From the NCBI GenBank assembly GCA_035291605.1, contig DATDRS010000210.1:1-27913 (forward strand): DNA of 27,913 nt, read 5' to 3'. Every line of letters begins with the position of its first letter. Position 1 is the stretch's first letter. The notes below the pieces were generated by a model that saw only the letters and a program-made list of their open reading frames with translations, was not told the DNA's origin and ran no database searches. The translations under genes and the position numbers were made by a program. Source of the stretch: DATDRS01 sp035291605. GTDB lineage: Bacteria; Chloroflexota; Anaerolineae; Anaerolineales; UBA6663. Of this stretch, positions 6,890 to 14,968 are shown in pieces.

Positions 6890-9800
6890 TTACCCATCCG
6901 TTGCCGCCTCCCCTACCATCCTCAAAAACGCCTCCACCACCCGCGGGTCGAAGTGCGTCCCCGAGAGCGCCCTCACGTGCTCGCGCACTTTCTCGACAGG
7001 CCAGGCCGGGCGGTACGGGCGGTCGGAACAGAGCGCGTCCCACACATCCACGATCGCGAAAACGCGCGCCGCCAAAGGAATCTGCTCGCCCTTCAAGCCG
7101 CGCGGATAACCGGTGCCATCCCACTTCTCGTGATGGCAGTGGGGGATGTCCAGCGCCGGGCGCAGATAGGTGATCGGCAGCAGCATTTCGTAAGCGTAGA
7201 CCGGGTGCTTGCGCATGATCGCCCATTCTTCATCCGTGAGCCGGCCAGGCTTGAGCAGGATGGCGTCGGGGACGCCCATCTTCCCAATGTCGTGCAGCAG
7301 CGCCCCCCGGCGGACGTGCACTAACTCGCCCTCGCTCAACCCCATCGCCTGTGACAGCTGCAGCGTCATCTCCGTCACCCGCCGCGTGTGCCCCTCCGTC
7401 TCCTTGTCGCGCAAATCCAGCGCCCGCGACCAGCCCTCGATCGTCGCGTCGTAGGCCAGGCTCAACTCCACGTTCGACCGCTGCAAGCCGTCAAACAGCG
7501 TCGCGTTGTCTATCGCAATCGCCGCCTGCCCGGCCAGCGTCTCCAGGAAATCCACCCAGTCGGCGTCGGGGCTGAGCGGCGCGCGGTGGAAGACCTCCAG
7601 CACGCCCTTAATCTGCCCCTTGGCGAGGAGCGGCGCAGCGTAGAACGCCTTGAAGTTTTCAGTCGCCAGCAGTTCGGGGTACTTGAAGGGTAGGCCTCCC
7701 TCCGGCAGGCGCGGGTAACTGACCATACGGCGTTCGAGCGCGGCCTTCCCGGCCAGGCTCTCCCCTAATTTCAGGTTCAGGCGGGTGATGCCCTTCCCCC
7801 GGAACCCGCGCCCGGCGGTGTACTCCAGCGTGAGCGTGTGCGGGTTGAATAGCAACACTGTGGCTGCATCCATACCTAATTGAGTCGTGGTCTGCTCGAG
7901 GATGACGTTTAGCGTGACATGCATGTCGAGGCTGGAGGCAATGGCCACGTCAATGTTGTGAAGCGCCTGTACTTGACGTAAACGGTGCTCGGTTTCGGCG
8001 AACAGTCGCGCGTTCTCGACGGCAATGGCCGTGTGGTGCGCGAAGCCTGTGAGCAAGGTCAGATGCTCCTCGGTGTAGGCTCTGGGGGCGTAGGATTGCA
8101 CGGACAGCACACCGATGATCTGTGACCCGACCACGAGTGGAGCGAACAGGAGGGAAGCCGTCGGCCTCCCTCGGTCGCCGATTTGCAGTTTCGGGTCGCG
8201 GGCGTGGGTTGCTACTTCCTCGGATGTGAGGCTGACGAGCAGGGGCGCGCCCGAGCGGATGACCTGGTGGAGGTAATGCGTCCCACTCAACGGTTCCGGC
8301 GGCTCGTCGTAGCGCCGACCGCCGTCGTAGACCAGCGGATAGGTTACGATCTGCGTGGAGGGATCGTACAAAGAGATGATGAACGTGTCCAAAAGCAAGC
8401 TGCGCCGCACCTGCTCGTAGATCACTTCCAGCGTCCCCTCGAGGTTTTGCAGGCTGGAGATGGCCCGGGCGACTTCATTGAGCGTGGTGAGTTGGGTGGC
8501 TCTTTGTTGCGTCTGCTCGTGCAGCCTCATCCTGTGGATGGCGTTCCCCGCGATCTCGGCCACCGTCTCCAGCAACTGCACTTCCTCTGGCTGGATCTCG
8601 CGCGGCAGGTGCACCGAGACGCTGAACACGCCGATGACAGTCTGCGCGGTGCGAATCGGGATGTGGGCCGCACTCGTGCCTTCGGGGATGTGCGCCCGCG
8701 CAGTTTCGGGCGGGCGCCAATCGCTCTTGACATCGCGCGCCACCCGCGCTTCGCCAGCGGCGAAGACGTGCCCCACCATGCCCACCCCCGGGCGGGCGCG
8801 GATGTCCGAAGCCCAATGGCGATGCACCGCCGTATACAGTTCGTCTCGGTCGGCGTCGTAAAGCCAGACCGCGCCCGACTCTGTTCGAATCAGGCTCAGG
8901 ACCGTATCCATCAGCACCGGCAGCATGGCGTCGAGCGTCTGCGCGGTGCGCAGGGCGGCGCTCACCGCAGCGATGGCCTCCAGCTCTGCGACCCGGCGGC
9001 GCGTCTCGGCGAGCAAGCGGGCGTTGTACACGGCGGCGGCCGCCTGCCCGGCGAATAGGCTTAACAATTGCGCTTCGGCTTCGGTGAAGCGGCGGGTGCT
9101 GCCGCGGAGTTCATCCACCGCGAGCACGCCGATCAATTCACCGCTGGACAGCATGGGCACTTCCATCACGGCGGTAAAGGGCAGGCCTTCATAATGCGGC
9201 GAGCGCCCTTCCCAGGTATGGTAGTCATCCACAATCAACGGCCGGCGCGTCTGGGCGACGCGCCCAGCCATCCCCTCGCCGAGTGGCAAACGGGCGCCGA
9301 TCGGGATGGGCATTCCAATCGTTACGGCCAGTTCAAGCTCATCCCGCGTGCTATCAAAAAGATAGATGCCGCCCGCAGGCGCCTTGAGCATGGCCATGGC
9401 CCGTTGGGTGATGGTCTGCAGCAGCGCGTCGAGATCATGCTCGCCTGCCAGGTCGCTCGTCGTCGCATACAGCGCAGCCAACTCGTCGGCGCGCTGGCGG
9501 GTCTCGGCCAGCAGGCGCGCGTTGTGCACGGCGGCGGCGGCCTGGCTCGCGAAGAGCGACAAAAGATGCACATCGGCCTCGGTGAACCTGCGCGTTGTGT
9601 CGCCTACTTCCGATACATCCAGGATGCCGATTACCTCGCCCCGGTAGAGCATGGGCACCTGCAGCGAGGCGCTCAACGGGCTGCCGGCATAATGCGGCGA
9701 GCGGCCCTCCCACGTGCGGTAGTCGTCCACAATCAGCGGCTGGAGAGACTGAGCGACGCGCCCAGCCATCCCCTCGCCCAATGGCAGGCGGGTGCCAACC

Positions 9801-12496
9801 GGACGCTGTTCTCCTTTAGTAATGGCCAGTTCCAGATCGCCGCGGGCGGCATCGAAGAGCATGATGGAACCGCTCGGGGCGCCCAGCATGGCCGTAGCCT
9901 GCTCGACAACGGTCGTGAGCAGGGCCTTCAAGTCCTGCGGTGAAGCCAGGGCGCGGCTGGTCTCAAACAGCGCGGCGAATTCGGCGGCGCGGCGCCTCAG
10001 TTCCTGCTCCGCCTGCTTGCGCTCGGTGATGTCGAACTCTACGCCCTGAATATAGCGGGGTTGGCGGGACTCGTCGTAAGCCCAGCGGGACTCGTCGTGC
10101 AACCAGACCACCCGCCCATCTTTGGTCAAGATACGGTATTCAAGCGGCAGCAGTTCGTCGGTGGCCTCGTTCTGCGCATCTTCCGCCAGCACGCGCTCGC
10201 GGTCTTCGGGATGGAGTTGTCTGGTCCAGAGGCCGGTGTCGGCCACCCATTCCTCCGGCGTGAAGCCCAGCACCGTTTGGATCTGCGGGCTGACGTAGAG
10301 CGTTTGGCCGTTCGGATCAACAATGTAGGTGATTGCCGGGATTTGCTCGACCAACGTACGGAATTTGGCCTCAGCCTCCTGCAATGCCCGCTCGGCCCGC
10401 TTGCGCGCGGTCACATCCTGCTTGATGGCAATAAAGTGCGTGATCTCACTCCCCCTCCCGCGCACGGGCGTGATGGTCATCTCCTCGGTGTAGAGGCTCC
10501 CATCCTTGCGGCGGTTAATGAGTTCGCCGTGCCACACATCCCCAGCCAGAATGGCCTCCCACAAATTTTTGTAGAAGGCCCGGCTGTGTTGTCCGGAATT
10601 AAGAATGCGGGGCGTCTGGCCGGCGGCCTCCTCCGCCGTGAAACCGGTGAGCGCCGCAAAGGCGGGATTGACCCATTGAATGACGCCCTCGCGATCAACA
10701 ATGACGATGCCGTTGGCGGCAGCCGTGAGCGCTGCTTGTTGCAGACGCAGTTGGACTCCGGCCTGCTTGCGCTCGGTGACGTCACGCGAGTTGACGATGA
10801 TGCCGCCCACCGCCGGGTCGGCGAGCAGGTTATGGCCCACCGCTTCGAAATGCCGCCACGAGCCGTCCTTGTGGCGGAAGCGCATCTCGGCACAAATGCT
10901 CTTGCTCGGTTCGGCCAGGAGGCCGGCGAGGGCTTCCGTGATATGCGGCAAGTCGTCGGGGTGGATGAACTCAAAAGCCGCATGCCCCACCATTTCCTCT
11001 GGCGCATACCCCAGCGCCCGCCGGCTCGACAGGCTTTCGTAGACGATGACGCCGTTGGCGTCCAGAAGGCTGATGAAGTCTGAACTATTCTCAATCAGCG
11101 CTCGGAAGCGCGCCTCCGACTTGCTCAGGGCCTTGTACAATCGCGCGTTGTCGAGCGCGACGGCGGTTTGTGCGGCGATCGTCGAGAGCAGCTCCACGTC
11201 CCGGGAAGTGTAAGCCGCCTCTCTGGCGTAATCCTGCACGGCGATGACGCCGAGGACTTTTTCTCCGGCGAGCATGGGCGCGGCCATGTAACTCCGGGCC
11301 GGGCGTCCCACCGGGGTGATGCCCCGCTCCGCGAGGACGGCATCCATGTCGCGGCTAATCAGCAGGGGCGCGCTGATGCGCATCACATATTCGGTCAGGC
11401 CATGCTCGTCATACGAACGGCCGCCAGGCGCGCGGAGCTCGCCATCCACAGTGTAGAGCGGGAAGGCGAGATAACGCTTGTCTTCGTCGTATAGCGCGAT
11501 GTAGAGGTTGTCGTTGTTGAGGACATGCCCGAGAGTGAGGTAGATCAGCTCCACGATGTCGTCCGGTTCGGCCAGTTTGGCGAGCGCCTGACCGATCCAG
11601 TTGAGCGTCGTCAGCGCCTCGTTGCGCCGGAGGACTTCGGCCTCGATCTGCTTGCGCGCGGTGATGTTCTGGTGCGAAACCACTGCGCCCCCAGACTCGC
11701 CGGAAAACGCCGAGGCATATAACGTGAACCAACGTTGTTCGGTGGGTGAGTGGCAGGGATATTCGAGCATGAAGTCTGGCCGCAATCCGTTTAGGACAAG
11801 CCGCAAGCCGGCCAGCACTTCAGCCGCCAGTTCGTCGCCCGAATCAACGGCGCGTTCGCAGACTTGAAGATAGTTGATGCCGGGGCCGGTGCGCGTGAAC
11901 GCAGGGTCGCCGTTTTCGCGGGCAAATTGCTCCCAAGCCTGGTTGACCGCGATGATCCGTCCCGAGGTATCCACGAGGGCAATGTGCGCCGCCAGCGAGT
12001 TCAAAATAGAGCGGTTGAACGCCTCGCTTTGGCGCAGCGCTTCCTCCGCCTGCTTGCGCTCGGTCACATCCGCGGCCAACACCAGCCGCCCGCTTCTCCC
12101 GCCGAAGCCAATGTCGTGCGTGGTGATTTCAACATCAATGAGGGCGCCATCCTTCTTCTGCTGCCGCCACACGCCCGGCCGGCGATAAGCGCCAGTCACG
12201 GCTGCCACGACGTGGACCAATCCCGGAACGACTTCAGGCGGGTGAATATCCTTGATGGTCATCCCAAGAAATTCTTCGCGCGAATAGCCGTAATGAGCAA
12301 TCGCGGCATCGTTCACTGCGAGGAAGGCCAGCGTCTCTTTGTCATACACCCACATGGGGTGCGGATTGTTTTCGAACAATAGCCGGTACTGCTCTTCGCT
12401 CCCTCGCCAAGCCGTTTCGGCCCACCCACGTCTGGCCAGGTCGCGGCGCGCGCGCGCCCACGTGTCAGTGATCTCACGCATCAATCGGGCAAGCAT
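6890..12496 (-). CDS. Giant multi-PAS/GAF sensor with C-terminal HD-GYP phosphodiesterase
   Basis: An 1,868-residue protein expected to degrade cyclic di-GMP in response to signals. Approximate order: PAS 33-148, PAS 155-283, GAF 295-455, PAS 463-580, PAS 590-705, PAS 712-835, then five GAF domains starting near 840, 1007, 1172, 1335 and 1513, and HD-GYP from about 1680 to the end. The HD-GYP core is intact: LLHDIGKMGVPD (H1735, D1736), then H1788 H1789 E1790 followed by KWDGTGYP and RGLKG. No membrane segment or signal peptide is seen, so it is probably cytoplasmic. PAS modules are each closed by the usual DVTERKQAE-type linker. The GAF domains starting near 840 and 1007 are close copies (shared LPLGEGMAGRVAQ, RPLIVDDY, TWEGRSPHY), indicating internal duplication. 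The ATG at 12496 was chosen because AGAGGCGGTGA lies just upstream; a longer frame to 12667 would run into the divergent gene. There is no kinase or receiver domain. The ligands are unknown. Confidence 0.92.
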   Translation of the reverse strand: MLARLMREITDTWARARRDLARRGWAETAWRGSEEQYRLLFENNPHPMWVYDKETLAFLAVNDAAIAHYGYSREEFLGMTIKDIHPPEVVPGLVHVVAAVTGAYRRPGVWRQQKKDGALIDVEITTHDIGFGGRSGRLVLAADVTERKQAEEALRQSEAFNRSILNSLAAHIALVDTSGRIIAVNQAWEQFARENGDPAFTRTGPGINYLQVCERAVDSGDELAAEVLAGLRLVLNGLRPDFMLEYPCHSPTEQRWFTLYASAFSGESGGAVVSHQNITARKQIEAEVLRRNEALTTLNWIGQALAKLAEPDDIVELIYLTLGHVLNNDNLYIALYDEDKRYLAFPLYTVDGELRAPGGRSYDEHGLTEYVMRISAPLLISRDMDAVLAERGITPVGRPARSYMAAPMLAGEKVLGVIAVQDYAREAAYTSRDVELLSTIAAQTAVALDNARLYKALSKSEARFRALIENSSDFISLLDANGVIVYESLSSRRALGYAPEEMVGHAAFEFIHPDDLPHITEALAGLLAEPSKSICAEMRFRHKDGSWRHFEAVGHNLLADPAVGGIIVNSRDVTERKQAGVQLRLQQAALTAAANGIVIVDREGVIQWVNPAFAALTGFTAEEAAGQTPRILNSGQHSRAFYKNLWEAILAGDVWHGELINRRKDGSLYTEEMTITPVRGRGSEITHFIAIKQDVTARKRAERALQEAEAKFRTLVEQIPAITYIVDPNGQTLYVSPQIQTVLGFTPEEWVADTGLWTRQLHPEDRERVLAEDAQNEATDELLPLEYRILTKDGRVVWLHDESRWAYDESRQPRYIQGVEFDITERKQAEQELRRRAAEFAALFETSRALASPQDLKALLTTVVEQATAMLGAPSGSIMLFDAARGDLELAITKGEQRPVGTRLPLGEGMAGRVAQSLQPLIVDDYRTWEGRSPHYAGSPLSASLQVPMLYRGEVIGILDVSEVGDTTRRFTEADVHLLSLFASQAAAAVHNARLLAETRQRADELAALYATTSDLAGEHDLDALLQTITQRAMAMLKAPAGGIYLFDSTRDELELAVTIGMPIPIGARLPLGEGMAGRVAQTRRPLIVDDYHTWEGRSPHYEGLPFTAVMEVPMLSSGELIGVLAVDELRGSTRRFTEAEAQLLSLFAGQAAAAVYNARLLAETRRRVAELEAIAAVSAALRTAQTLDAMLPVLMDTVLSLIRTESGAVWLYDADRDELYTAVHRHWASDIRARPGVGMVGHVFAAGEARVARDVKSDWRPPETARAHIPEGTSAAHIPIRTAQTVIGVFSVSVHLPREIQPEEVQLLETVAEIAGNAIHRMRLHEQTQQRATQLTTLNEVARAISSLQNLEGTLEVIYEQVRRSLLLDTFIISLYDPSTQIVTYPLVYDGGRRYDEPPEPLSGTHYLHQVIRSGAPLLVSLTSEEVATHARDPKLQIGDRGRPTASLLFAPLVVGSQIIGVLSVQSYAPRAYTEEHLTLLTGFAHHTAIAVENARLFAETEHRLRQVQALHNIDVAIASSLDMHVTLNVILEQTTTQLGMDAATVLLFNPHTLTLEYTAGRGFRGKGITRLNLKLGESLAGKAALERRMVSYPRLPEGGLPFKYPELLATENFKAFYAAPLLAKGQIKGVLEVFHRAPLSPDADWVDFLETLAGQAAIAIDNATLFDGLQRSNVELSLAYDATIEGWSRALDLRDKETEGHTRRVTEMTLQLSQAMGLSEGELVHVRRGALLHDIGKMGVPDAILLKPGRLTDEEWAIMRKHPVYAYEMLLPITYLRPALDIPHCHHEKWDGTGYPRGLKGEQIPLAARVFAIVDVWDALCSDRPYRPAWPVEKVREHVRALSGTHFDPRVVEAFLRMVGEAATDG

Positions 12497-12542
12497 ATCG
12501 TCACCGCCTCTCGTGCTCTCTTTCGCCGTTCGTATGGCATCT

Positions 12543-12548
12543 ATTATA
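12543..12548 (-). promoter_or_regulatory. -10 element of the HD-GYP gene
   Basis: A perfect TATAAT on the minus strand (12548-12543) lies about 50 nt before the ATG at 12496. No convincing -35 is seen at 16-18 nt. It is back to back with the promoter of the oxidoreductase gene. Confidence 0.45.
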
Positions 12549-12556
12549 GTGCGACA

Positions 12557-12565
12557 TGCTATGAT
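12557..12565 (+). promoter_or_regulatory. Extended -10 promoter of the FAD oxidoreductase
   Basis: TGC followed by TATGAT is an extended -10. The predicted start point coincides with the ribosome binding site GGGAG (12571-12575), giving a very short mRNA leader before the ATG at 12584. No -35 is recognisable. Confidence 0.4.
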
Positions 12566-12583
12566 TGGGCGGGAGCCTATTCG

Positions 12584-13972
12584 ATGAGCCGTCCAACCGC
12601 CGACGTCGTCATCTGCGGCGCGGGGATCGCCGGGATCGCCGCCGCCTACTACCTGACGGTCAAGCACGGGATCAAGAACGTGAGCCTCGTGGACGAGCGC
12701 CCCCCGCTCTCGCTGACGAGCGACAAATCTACCGAGTGCTACCGCAACTGGTGGCCCGGCCCCGGCGACGCGATGGTCAGTTTCATGAACCGCAGTATTG
12801 ATCTCCTCGAAACTCTCGCGTATGAGAGCGGGAACCTCTTCAATCTCAACCGCCGTGGCTACGTCTACGCGACCGCCGACCCTGCCCGCATCTTGGGCTT
12901 CCAGCGCGCGTGCGAAGAAATATCTGCCTTAGGCGCCGGTCCCCTGCGCCTCCACTCGCCCCGCCCCGCGCTCCACACCCCACACCCGACGCCCTACTCT
13001 CCCCCCTCCCCCGAAGGCTTCGAGACTCCTCTCACGGGCGCGGACTTAGTCCTCGACCGGGACCTCATCCGCGAGCACTTTCCCTATTTAGCCAAAGAGA
13101 CGGTCGCCGTGATTCACGCGCGGCGGGCGGGTTGGTTCAGCGCGCAAACGCTGGGGATGTATCTACTTGAGCGGGCGAGGGAGAACGGGGCGCGGCTCAT
13201 CCCGGCGCGCGTCGAATCGGTGAAGGTCATCAACGCCCGGGTGGAAGCGGTCCACTTGAACGACGGCTCAACCATCGCCGCCCCGTGTTTCGTGGACGCC
13301 GCCGGGCCGTTCCTCAAGCCGGTAGGGCGGATGGTCGGAACCGAGTTGCCCGTCTTCTGCGAGCTGCACGCCAAAGTCTTCTTCCCCGACCATCTGGGTG
13401 TCATCCCGCGCGATGCGCCTTTTCTCATCTGGGCCGATCCGCAGTTCGTGCCGTGGACAGACGAGGAGCGCGCATGGCTGGAAGAGTCAGACGAAATGAA
13501 GTGGGCGCTCGAAAGGCTCCCGGCCGGCGTCCACACGCGCCCCGAGGGGCCAGCCGGGAGCGCGATGGCATTGATGCTGTGGGATTACCACAACCAGCCG
13601 GTAGAGCCGGTCGCCTCTCCCACATTCCCCCCCAATTTTCCCGACGTCGTCCTGCGCGGACTCGCGACGATGATCCCTGGCCTCCGGGCCTACTTTGACC
13701 GCCCGCCCCGCCTCTCGGTGGACGGCGGCTACTACACGAAGACGCGCGAGAACCGCCCCCTCATCGGCCCGCTGCCCGTGCGCGGCGCGTACGTGATTGG
13801 CGCTTTATCCGGTTACGGATTGATGGCCGCGCCCGCCGCGGGGGAATTGCTGGCCGCGCACATCACCGGCCGCCCGTTGCCGTCCTACGCCCCGGCGTTC
13901 AGCCTCGAGCGCTACGACGACCCGGAATATCAACAGTTGTTGGGGAACTGGGGGAGCACCGGACAACTGTAA
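12584..13972 (+). CDS. FAD-dependent oxidoreductase, D-amino-acid-oxidase (DAO) superfamily
   Basis: A 462-residue flavoenzyme. The N-terminal dinucleotide-binding motif is VVICGAGIAGIAAAYYL (GxGxxG at about 12-17), followed by the acidic end of strand 2 (VDERPP). The central part contains the FVDAAGPF strand-turn. The C-terminal signature (RENRPLIGPLPVRGAYVIGALSGYG, then MAAPAAGELLA, near 385-430) matches the FAD-proximal end of DAO-type enzymes such as sarcosine, proline or glycine oxidases/dehydrogenases. The substrate is probably an amine or amino acid, but this cannot be fixed from sequence. Residues about 122-150 are a Pro/His-rich low-complexity insertion not expected within this fold. 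The ATG has GGGAG 8 nt upstream. The gene is divergent from the HD-GYP gene and convergent with the aldolase that begins 16 nt after its stop. Confidence 0.85.
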   Translation: MSRPTADVVICGAGIAGIAAAYYLTVKHGIKNVSLVDERPPLSLTSDKSTECYRNWWPGPGDAMVSFMNRSIDLLETLAYESGNLFNLNRRGYVYATADPARILGFQRACEEISALGAGPLRLHSPRPALHTPHPTPYSPPSPEGFETPLTGADLVLDRDLIREHFPYLAKETVAVIHARRAGWFSAQTLGMYLLERARENGARLIPARVESVKVINARVEAVHLNDGSTIAAPCFVDAAGPFLKPVGRMVGTELPVFCELHAKVFFPDHLGVIPRDAPFLIWADPQFVPWTDEERAWLEESDEMKWALERLPAGVHTRPEGPAGSAMALMLWDYHNQPVEPVASPTFPPNFPDVVLRGLATMIPGLRAYFDRPPRLSVDGGYYTKTRENRPLIGPLPVRGAYVIGALSGYGLMAAPAAGELLAAHITGRPLPSYAPAFSLERYDDPEYQQLLGNWGSTGQL

Positions 13973-13988
13973 CGAGTTGCCCGACTCT

Positions 13989-14894
13989 CTACAACAGACT
14001 CGCCTTCGACAGCACACTCCGAATCGTCGCCCGATCTTCCTCGGAGATGGGCAGGAGCGGGGGCCGCACGGGGCCGCCGTAATAACTCATCAGGTCGAGC
14101 GCGGCCTTAAGTCCCGGCACGCCGAAGCGGGTCGTCACCGCGCTGTTCGCCGCGATGAGCGGGAGCTGGATCGCGCGCGCCCCGGTCAGGTCTCCCTTGC
14201 GGAACGACTCCATCATCTGGAACAACCGCCCGGCGGCGACGTTCGCCAGCGCCAGGACACCCCCCACCGCGCCCATTGCCAGCGCGCCGAGGAAGAACCC
14301 CGCCGAACCGGCCAGGATCTGGAAATCGCTCGGCGTCTCGTGCACCAGGTAGCCAATCTTCGCCACGTCGCCGCCGCTTTCCTTCAGGCCGATGATGTTG
14401 GGGTGTTTAGCGAGGTTGACCACCGCCTGCGCCGGGAGGTCCACCCCCGTGTTCGCCGGGACGTTGTAGAGCATGACCGGGACGGGCGCAGCCTCGGCCA
14501 CGTCCTTGAAGAACCGCTCGAGCGCGGCCGCTGTCATCTTACGCTTATAATAATTGGGCGTGACGACCAGCGCCACCTGCGCCCCGGCCTCGGCCATGCG
14601 CCGCGTCAGGTCAATCGTTCCCTGGGTGGATTCCATCCCTGTCCCGGCGATCAACAGCCGGTCGCCCGGCGCTGCCTGGCGCACTTTGCGCACTACCTCC
14701 ACCCGCTCGTCCGGCGTCAGTGAGACGTACTCGCCGTTCGAGCCGCCCACCACGTACCCGGCGAGCGGCTCGCGGTTCCAGCGCTCGACGTTCGATTTCA
14801 GGTGCTCGTAGTCCACCTGACCGTCGGCCTTGAACGGCGTGGGGATCGGCGGGAAGACGCCGGCCAATGAGATGGAAGACGACCGCGAAGTCAC
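13989..14894 (-). CDS. DapA-superfamily aldolase, 4-hydroxy-2-oxoglutarate aldolase (HOGA1)-like
   Basis: A 301-residue class I (Schiff-base) aldolase that cleaves or forms a 2-oxo acid with pyruvate. The Schiff-base lysine is K171 in GLKESGGDV and the conserved tyrosine is Y143 in LYNVPANTG. The usual DapA GTTGE motif is replaced by GSNGE (51-55). As I recall the human HOGA1 sequence, it shares GSNGE, the ESTQ segment, VVTPxYY, VPANTGxDLP, HPNIxGxKxSGGDV, LAGSAGF, GAVGGVxALANV and GxPGLK...YYGGP. That makes 4-hydroxy-2-oxoglutarate (or a related 2-oxo acid) aldolase more likely than dihydrodipicolinate synthase. I chose the GTG at 14894 because GGAAAGGA precedes it and a likely promoter (-10 at 14928-14923) lies between it and the alternative ATG at 14933. 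It is convergent with the FAD oxidoreductase, so the two are neighbours but not an operon. Confidence 0.85.
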   Translation of the reverse strand: MTSRSSSISLAGVFPPIPTPFKADGQVDYEHLKSNVERWNREPLAGYVVGGSNGEYVSLTPDERVEVVRKVRQAAPGDRLLIAGTGMESTQGTIDLTRRMAEAGAQVALVVTPNYYKRKMTAAALERFFKDVAEAAPVPVMLYNVPANTGVDLPAQAVVNLAKHPNIIGLKESGGDVAKIGYLVHETPSDFQILAGSAGFFLGALAMGAVGGVLALANVAAGRLFQMMESFRKGDLTGARAIQLPLIAANSAVTTRFGVPGLKAALDLMSYYGGPVRPPLLPISEEDRATIRSVLSKASLL

Positions 14895-14922
14895 AGGCGC
14901 AATTTCCTTTCCAGCACGCACA

Positions 14923-14950
14923 AGTATATCCATTTGCCCTGGGCGCGCAA
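14923..14950 (-). promoter_or_regulatory. Promoter of the HOGA-like aldolase
   Basis: On the minus strand, -35 TTGCGC (14950-14945), a 16-nt spacer and -10 TATACT (14928-14923). Its position downstream of the in-frame ATG at 14933 favours the GTG start at 14894. Confidence 0.45.
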
Positions 14951-14968
14951 AAGCAGGTCACCCGTGTA

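Noticed and set aside
12497..12667. N-terminal extension of the HD-GYP protein to 12667
   Set aside because: It would overlap the divergent oxidoreductase gene and both promoters, has no domain, and a good ribosome binding site precedes the ATG at 12496.
13989..14894. Annotation as dapA (dihydrodipicolinate synthase)
   Set aside because: The GTTGE motif is replaced by GSNGE, and the rest matches HOGA1-type aldolases better; the gene is also not linked to lysC-asd.
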